The notes beneath the pieces were generated by a model that saw nothing but the letters and a program-made list of their open reading frames with translations, was not told where the DNA came from and did not search any database. The position numbers and the translations under genes were made by a program. This document shows positions 58,216 through 64,000 of a DNA stretch of 64,000 nt, in pieces. Position 1 is the first letter of the stretch, and each line of letters begins with the position of its first letter. This DNA comes from Gigaspora rosea (lineage: Eukaryota > Glomeromycota > Glomeromycetes > Diversisporales > Gigasporaceae): the NCBI GenBank assembly GCA_003550325.1, contig QKWP01000606.1, forward strand, positions 48,167 through 112,166. The letters run 5' to 3'.

Positions 58216-58659
58216 TATTTTGGATCTTTTACAGATAGAAGAGTAGTGCAATAAATGTTTTTAGGTAAGTAAGGTTCATAGAGTATGCAATTGCAGGAAT
58301 AAAAGCAAATTTCTAGTTATATTCCTTGCTATAGAAATAACTTTTTATTTCAACTATTAATATATGCGCTAGAAATGCGACTGCTATCCATTTAAAGAAA
58401 ATTTGATTGTCTAAATGCATGAGACAAAATTTGGGGATAGAGCATATATACAGTATATTAATGCGAATTTATGTATATTTAATTAGAACCTATTAGCAGA
58501 CCAGTTTCAGAGTATTATTACAGTTTCGGAGTATTGGTATAGTTTCAGGTCTTTAGGCAAGTTTCTGTCAAGAAGGTCATGCCCGAAACTGGTAATACCA
58601 GTTTTAGTTTTAGTCAATCCAAAACTATATAGTTTCAGGCAGCATCATTAACTACAATA

Positions 58660-59281
58660 ACTCTGATTTTATTTATTTTTTCACAGCATGAAGAAATCTA
58701 TATTTATTGTGGTGCCTTTTATTGTTTTAATATTATGAATATATGGGCAAATATCCTTTTGAATTGCCAAGGCAACTCACATTTTTCTGTACAAAATTTG
58801 AGATAAAGATTTTATAAAATTTATTTGATAGGGTATGTTTATTATTATTTTTAAGTTTAGTTTTAACCATTGCAACAATGTTTCATTGTTTTAAGTTGCA
58901 GTACTCTAGCCACTTTTGCAATTTAATTTGTTATTTAAGCCTTGTATGTTATATGTTACAAAGATCAATTCTTTTAATTGTTGTTTGTTTGTATTACTAG
59001 AAGTTTTGTTATCTGTTATAACTGTATTTCCATTTAAATTTTTAGATATCTCCTATTCGAATGAGTCCCACTCTTGTGTTGTCAATTCAGGTAATTGTAA
59101 AAGGTGTTGCAGTATGATATTAAACTCAAATTTTATTTTTAGTATATCAACTGTTTGTTTAATATCTTCAAATCTTGTTATTGGTAGTCTATCTCTACCT
59201 CAAGTTCTTCCTTCAGCTTTAATTATTTCTTTTAATTCTTTGATATCCTCTGGTATTTTATTCTTTCTTGTCCTATTATAG
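58660..59281 (-). pseudogene. LINE-2 ORF2 start: N-terminal segment and first part of endonuclease
   Basis: Minus strand: MRDYNRTRKNKIPEDIKELK (59281), FEDIKQTVDILKIKFEFN, then IFVTYNIQGLNNKLN (about 58975-58930), the opening of an APE endonuclease, followed by YNLKQ-type remains and KIRVIVVND (about 58670) at the insertion edge. Confidence 0.65.
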
Positions 59282-59330
59282 TCCCTCATATCTTTCTTTA
59301 GAAAATTGTAGCCAATTCTCTAGAATTCAA

Positions 59331-60440
59331 TTAAAGTAATATATTGGATGCAATTTCTGCACTAATTCCATTAACACTTGTGTTTGCATTATTGGTACTT
59401 GAATTAGACTTCTTTAATTTGTCTAGGTTAGATTTATTTGTATAATTAATTTCAATGAAGTTAAGTGGCATTACTCTTGGCAAAGTATATTCACTTTCAA
59501 TTTTTCTGATAAACCTTGCTGCTTCATTTTTGTTTTTTATTGGAAAAGTGTATCTGCCTTGTGTTTTAATTTTTGTAGATAAGCTTGGTAATTTAGATTT
59601 GTTTCTAAAATAATTATTAGGCAGTTTTTTGAAGACATAATACTTTCTCAATAGCATTATGTGTCTCTTAAAGTCATCTGTATCTTTGGAAAAAAAAGAG
59701 AAAGCATATGCTACTTCCTTGTTCAACAATTAAGGAGGGAATAGTAGTAGCAGTTTTTCTTCTGGTAGATCAAAATATGAATTTGGCAATCTTTTGAAAT
59801 TATATCTTGATTTCAAATCTTGAACATATTCGCTCAGGTGTTGCAACTCTGTCAGTTCTGTCATAAGGAAATTCTTCTTCCATTGGTCTTCTAGTTCAGC
59901 TAGGTTGCCTGGGAGCAGAATTAACTTTTCTGTGAAGTATATATCTGGTAATTCTGAGAAAGTAAAGATCTGTCTTATTGCTCTAACTATTTGACCAGTT
60001 TTCTGTCTTTTTGTTATTGGTAGTTCGAAGGATAGTAGCTTCATCAACATTTCTGATATTAGTTCTGGTTCGTCAGATAGTTCTACTAATTGACATGAAA
60101 GTACTTTTCTAATTTTGGATCTTAATTTTTCAAATGGCATATCTATTCTTATTTTAGCAAGTAAAATAACCAATGTATAATTTTATTTGCATTTAATCCA
60201 TTCATCTTTAAATTTTTTATGAACATTTGATCATGATTTATTTTACTTGTTAGCAATATTATGTAGTCTCTTATATTTTTCTGTTGCTTTATTCAACATA
60301 ATTGTGAACTCTTGTTAATGCTGCAGTTGTGATGGTTTGTGTCTAGTAAAAGTGCTAAAAAAAGCTTTATCTTTAAATTCCAATTTCATTTGAATTGCTT
60401 TTGGTAGAGGATATTGCATAGTTTTTGTCTCTATTTTATG
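59331..60440 (-). pseudogene. LINE-2 ORF1, decayed
   Basis: Minus-strand blocks: a likely start near 60418 (MQYPLPKAIQMKLEFKDKAF), then 60173-59730 (MPFEKLRSKIRKVLSCQLVE, PITKRQKTGQIVRAIRQI) and 59729-59331 (DDFKRHIMLLRKYYVFKKLP, SLSTKIKTQGRYTFPIKNKN, IEINYTNKSNLDKLKKSNSS). The product is basic and helical with two similar 'YxFKxLPNxYF' units (about 59800 and 59640). Its position ahead of ORF2 fits an RNA-binding ORF1 protein. I see no clear zinc knuckle. Confidence 0.6.
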
Positions 60441-60724
60441 ATTGAATGGAGCAAAGCGTAGAACTCATACTTCTATACTCAGTGATGGATGAAATTACAT
60501 TTTTGATACATTTATAATAAAATATCAAAAACGTAGTTGTTGCATTTTCCGTCTGTAATGCCGCATACCTTTATTTGCATAGTTGTGTAACAAAAATAAA
60601 TTACGTGTTTAGCAGCCAATTATGTCTAATTTGATACTACAATTATTTTATAGTCTCTCATAGATAGGAAATACGATAATTTCAAAAATGTTGAGTTAGT
60701 TTTGTAACAAAAGTTTTTTAGTAA

Positions 60725-63205
60725 CTCACGATGCTGTACAGGAATTTTTTAAGCAAGAAAATTAATTATTTGAGAGGCAGCAGGTAATATGATTAAGTGT
60801 TTATGTTCATTATTGTAAACTTGTTTCTATTGATTAGTAATTGTCTTTCTTCTCACAAACAATTATGCGAATAAATGATTGTAAGATATAAGTATTTATA
60901 TTCATGAGTTTGAATTTGTTTTGCTTTTTTTAATTTCACTGACTAATATTGTACTTTATTTTTACAAGCAAAATGGAATGGTTAAGTGCGAATAGATGAG
61001 TTAAATTATATTAGATAATAGGGATTAAGTATTTTTATTTGTGATTGTGAAGTTGTCTTGTTGTTTTAAATCTGCTTATTAGGAATGTTCTTTATACCCA
61101 TGAGCAGTATGATTTGAAAGGAATTAGGTAATTGGAATTAAAGATTTATGTTCATGATATTGAACTTATTTTGTTGTTTTTAATTATGCTGACTAATGAT
61201 TAATAAATGTTCTTTATATCCACAGCCGAATGGAATGATTAATACAAATGAAATGAATACTATTATGTTATAGAATTAAAATTTATGTTTATAATAAATG
61301 TTCTTTATATCTATGAGCAGAAGAAATAATTAATGCAAATGAGATGATTTGATAGGCATCAGGTAATTGGAATTAAGGATTTATGTTCGTGACTGTGAAT
61401 TTTTGCTTATTAATAATATTCTTTATACCTATTAGCAGAATAGAATGATTAATGCGAATGAGATAATTTGAAAAATATTAGATAAGGATTTATGTTCATG
61501 ATTGTGAATTTGTTTTGCTTTTTTTAATTATACTAATTAATAAATGTCTTTACCCATAGCAAAACAGAACGATTAATATGATTACGAATTTGTTTTTTCT
61601 GTTTTTAATTATACTGATTAATGAACGTTCTTTATACCCACAGCAAAATAGAATGATTAATGTGAATGAATTAAATAGTATCAGGTAATAGGAATTAAGT
61701 ATTTGTATTTGTGATTATAAAGTTGTTTTGTCGTTTTTAATTCTGCTAATTAATAAATATTCTTTATACCTATGAGCAGAATAAATGATTAATGTGAATG
61801 GAATGATTTGAAAGAAATTAGATAATGGAATTTAAGGATTTGTGTTCGTAATTGTGAACTTAATTTGCTATTTTTAATTATACTAATTAATAAATGTTCT
61901 TTATACTTATAGCAGAATAGAATGATTAATGCGAATAAATTAAATAGTATTAGGTAATGGGAATAAAATATTTATATTTGTGATTTAAAGTTGTTTTTTG
62001 TTTTAAATTCTGCTTATTAATAATATTCTTTATACCTACTAGCAGAATAGAATAATTAATGCGAATGAGATAGTTTGAAAGGTGTTAGGTAATGGAAATT
62101 AGGGATTTATGTTTGTAATTGTTGTTTGCAGTTTTTAATTATACTGAATAAATGTACTTTACCTGAGCAAAATAGAATAATTAATGTAATTATGAATTTG
62201 TTTTGCTGTTTTTAATTATACTAATTAATAATGTTCTTTATACTCACAGCAGAATATAATGATTGATGCGAATAATTAAATAGTATTTGGTATTTGTAAT
62301 AGGAAAAAGTATTTATTCATGATTTAAAGTTTTTAATTTTGCTTATTAACAATATTCTTTATACCTACCAGCAGAATAGAATGATTAATGCGAATGAGAT
62401 AATTTGAAAGGCGTTAGATAATGGAATTAAGATTTATGTTTGTAATTGTTGTTTGCTGTTTTTAATTATACTAATTAATAAATGTTCTTTACCCACAGCA
62501 AAATAATGATTAATGTGATTGCAAATTTGTTTTGCTATTTTTATTTATACTGATTTAGCAGAATACAACTTATTCTCGTTATAGTGAATCCTTTGGGCTG
62601 AAAAAAATTTTCACTATAGCTTATATCGAGAGAATACTATAAGTACTTCACTATATCGAGTTGAGGTATAATAATTCCAGATTCAAAAATTCTTTACTAT
62701 ATCGACTCTTCACTATAATGTGAGTTCACTATAATGAGAATGATTTATAGAATGATTAATGCGAATGAATTAAATAGTATCAGGTAATAGGAATTAAGTA
62801 TTTATGTTCGTGATTATGAAGTTGTTTTGTTGTTGTTTTTAATTCTGATAATTAATAAATATTCTTTATACCTACTAGCAGAATAGAATGATTAATGTGA
62901 ATGAGATGATTTGAAAGAGGTAATAAAATTAAGGATTTATGTTCGTAATTGTTGTTTGCTGTTTTTAATTATACTGATTAATAAATGTTCTTTACACCAT
63001 AAGCAAATAAGTGATTTGAAGAACATTGTGCTTGTAGAATACCAAAATCAAACTATTGAGAATGAAATGGTTTGAAAGATATTATTGTATTGTAAATAAG
63101 TGTTTATGTTCATGCTTGTTAACTGGCTTTGCAATAATTAATAAGATAACTTTTAGATTTTTCGAGCTGAATAAAATAATTAATGCAAATTAAATAGTTT
63201 GAAGG
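60725..63205. repeat. Satellite, about 120-137-bp monomer (some short), roughly 18 copies
   Basis: The monomer consensus contains AGCAGAATAGAATGATTAAT, GCGAATGAGATGATTTGAAA, AGGTAATGGAATTAAGGATT, TATGTTCGTGATTGTGAATT, TGTTTTGCTGTTTTTAATTA and TACTGATTAATAAATGTTCT. AGCAGAATAGAATGATTAAT-type starts lie near 61435, 61640, 61911, 62041, 62370 and 62877. Short monomers of about 80 bp alternate in places. No gene is present. Confidence 0.88.
62566..62747. mobile_element. 182-bp MITE, pogo/Tc1-like, inserted in a satellite monomer at TA
   Basis: The inverted parts CTTATTCTCGTTATAGTGAA and (other strand) AATCATTCTCATTATAGTGA bracket a CACTATAT/ATATCGAG-rich middle. The monomer word GCAGAATAGAATG is cut exactly at TA: GCAGAATA on the left (62564-62565 is the TA), TAGAATG on the right (62748-62749). 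The empty site is readable in more than ten neighbouring monomers. Confidence 0.88.
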
Positions 63206-63212
63206 TATATAA

Positions 63213-63423
63213 GGTTGTTCGAAGTTGATTCTTCGGTTAACATCCCTTCTCTGCTGAAGTCTCCTTTGAAAAATGAACATTTAGTTCAAAATGCTAGATA
63301 ATTCTTGCCAATTACTTGATTTATGTTGACCAATAAAATTGGTACTTTTATATGTTTATTCATTTTAACCCTTACCAAGAGTTCTAAAGGTGATGTTAAC
63401 CGAAGAATTAACTTCAAACGGCC
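63213..63423. mobile_element. 211-bp MITE, PIF/Harbinger-like (TAA target site)
   Basis: The left end GGTTGTTCGAAGTTGATTCT and the right end on the other strand GGCCGTTTGAAGTTAATTCT continue identically through TCGGTTAACATC. TAA lies outside both ends (63210-63212, 63424-63426). It sits at the edge of the satellite. Confidence 0.85.
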
Positions 63424-63523
63424 TAATAGTAAATAAGTATTTCGATTAGAATTAAGGGTCGAATTAGAATTGGTTCATTAGTTATAAATAGAGTTTATAG
63501 TTGAAATTAGCGCATATTACAAT

Positions 63524-63597
63524 ATGGGGATGCCCATAGCAAAAGCAGGGAATAGGACTATATTCTATCCACTGCTTTTGCTGTGGGCATCTCTATA
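63524..63597. repeat. Long near-perfect hairpin (about 35-bp arms)
   Basis: GATGCCCATAGCAAAAGCAG on the left pairs with CTGCTTTTGCTGTGGGCATC on the right, and AATAG with CTATT further in, leaving almost no loop. Transcribed from either strand it would form a long RNA hairpin. It may be a tiny MITE or a small-RNA precursor. 63600-64000 is AT-rich and shows nothing else. Confidence 0.8.
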
Positions 63598-64000
63598 TAT
63601 AAAAATAAAATATCAATATAATATAAAATAATATACTTTACCTGTTAATATTAGTTACTTATATATCTATGTGTATTTTATATAAATTACATAAAATGTT
63701 TATATATATATTTCTAATACATGTATATAGTATAGCATCTATAGTAAAAAAAAAATTAATAGTAAAAAACAATAAATAAAATTATTAAAGTTAAAATTAA
63801 TGGGTATACGTCAAGCTTTTTACTAAGTTTTACTAAATTTAGTACAGACAAAAAAAATTATTTTAAACTAAATATTAAACCAAATTGATTTAAATTTTGT
63901 CAAAATATATTTGAAGATTAGAACTATCTTTTTGTATAATTTTAGTAATACTTAACAATAAAAATTTTATACAGTTCATTCTTAAACCTTGTGCATTCTC

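Larger units (their letters stand above)
54885..58640. mobile_element. Composite element inserted in LINE-2 (GCTGCCYGAAACT termini)
   Basis: The left end GCTGCCCGAAACT (about 54886) and the right end on the other strand GCTGCCTGAAACT (ending about 58640) are inverted. Subterminal zones on both sides repeat CTGAAACTA / TAGTTTCAG many times (54930-55030; 58500-58640). The inverted agreement runs a further 7-8 bp outward (TTAATGA), so the exact edge and target duplication are unclear. It contains repeat D copy 2 and at least three smaller elements, listed separately. No transposase frame is visible. Confidence 0.62.
50450..60470 (-). mobile_element. LINE-2 of this window, minus strand, split by a composite insertion
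   Basis: Minus-strand order: leader and ORF1 (about 60440-59331), ORF2 start and endonuclease (59281-58660), insertion (about 58640-54885), rest of endonuclease (54880-54100), reverse transcriptase (53750-52700), C-terminal region (52000-50502). No LTRs are seen. Flanking duplications were not found. The protein blocks differ from LINE-1, so this is another lineage. Stops and frame changes are frequent. Confidence 0.75.

Noticed and set aside
63600-64000. tRNA-like or gene content at the window end
   Set aside because: No cloverleaf, A/B box or open frame could be seen by eye. It is only AT-rich sequence.

Overview
The window reads as nuclear DNA of an arbuscular mycorrhizal fungus (Glomeromycotina; Rhizophagus/Gigaspora-like, genus not resolvable by eye). 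The reasons are its very high A+T content, short GT-AG introns, a TKL-type protein kinase joined to a TLDc domain, a spliced SR-rich gene relic, and a very high load of nested transposons and satellites. I see no rRNA or tRNA gene, no CRISPR array, and no LTR, retroviral or Polinton element.

Layout. 1-2640: tandem and degenerate repeats and a 625-bp TA-flanked MITE. 2810-5870: a hAT MITE fragment, a 5' LINE fragment, a TTAA-flanked MITE, a long palindrome and a TAA-flanked Harbinger-type MITE. 6111-10253 (+): the one gene that looks largely intact, kinase + TLDc, continuing into an acidic-repeat region and an unknown C-terminal domain across one apparent frame break. 10851-13350: a hAT MITE and a degenerate interspersed repeat that received a second hAT MITE with a perfect 8-bp duplication. 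13353-26864 (+): an APE-type LINE with RNase H, bounded by a 14-bp target-site duplication. It is split inside its endonuclease region by a foreign segment of about 5.8 kb that carries a decayed gene (16751-19414) for a protein with an N-terminal Cys/His motif and a C-terminal RING-like finger. I take this segment to be a DNA transposon of unknown class.

26880-32640: layered repeats, including a tandem array of about 320-bp palindromic units. 32650-37370: a satellite of about 100-bp monomers, itself hit by a MITE. 38095-40090 (-): a decayed multi-exon SR-rich gene. 40490-48170: a CACTA/EnSpm element with a tnp2-type transposase relic (41912-45278), flanked by subterminal repeats and followed by a 1.6-kb repeat that holds a MULE-type MITE with a perfect 9-bp duplication. 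48350-50200: dispersed repeats. About 50450-60470 (-): a second LINE of a different lineage, with an intact YMDD motif, interrupted by a composite element (about 54885-58640) that carries an inverted copy of the same 1.6-kb repeat. 60700-63205: a second satellite of about 130-bp monomers with a pogo-like MITE whose empty site can be read in neighbouring monomers. The window ends with a Harbinger-type MITE and a perfect-looking hairpin.

Only the kinase gene is a good candidate for a functioning host protein. Most of the rest is insertion history, and several insertions can be ordered in time because they interrupt repeats whose empty form is present in the same window. The most novel items are the large element in LINE-1 with the RING-containing gene, the kinase-TLDc C-terminal extension, and the palindromic satellites. 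All domain and family calls are by eye.
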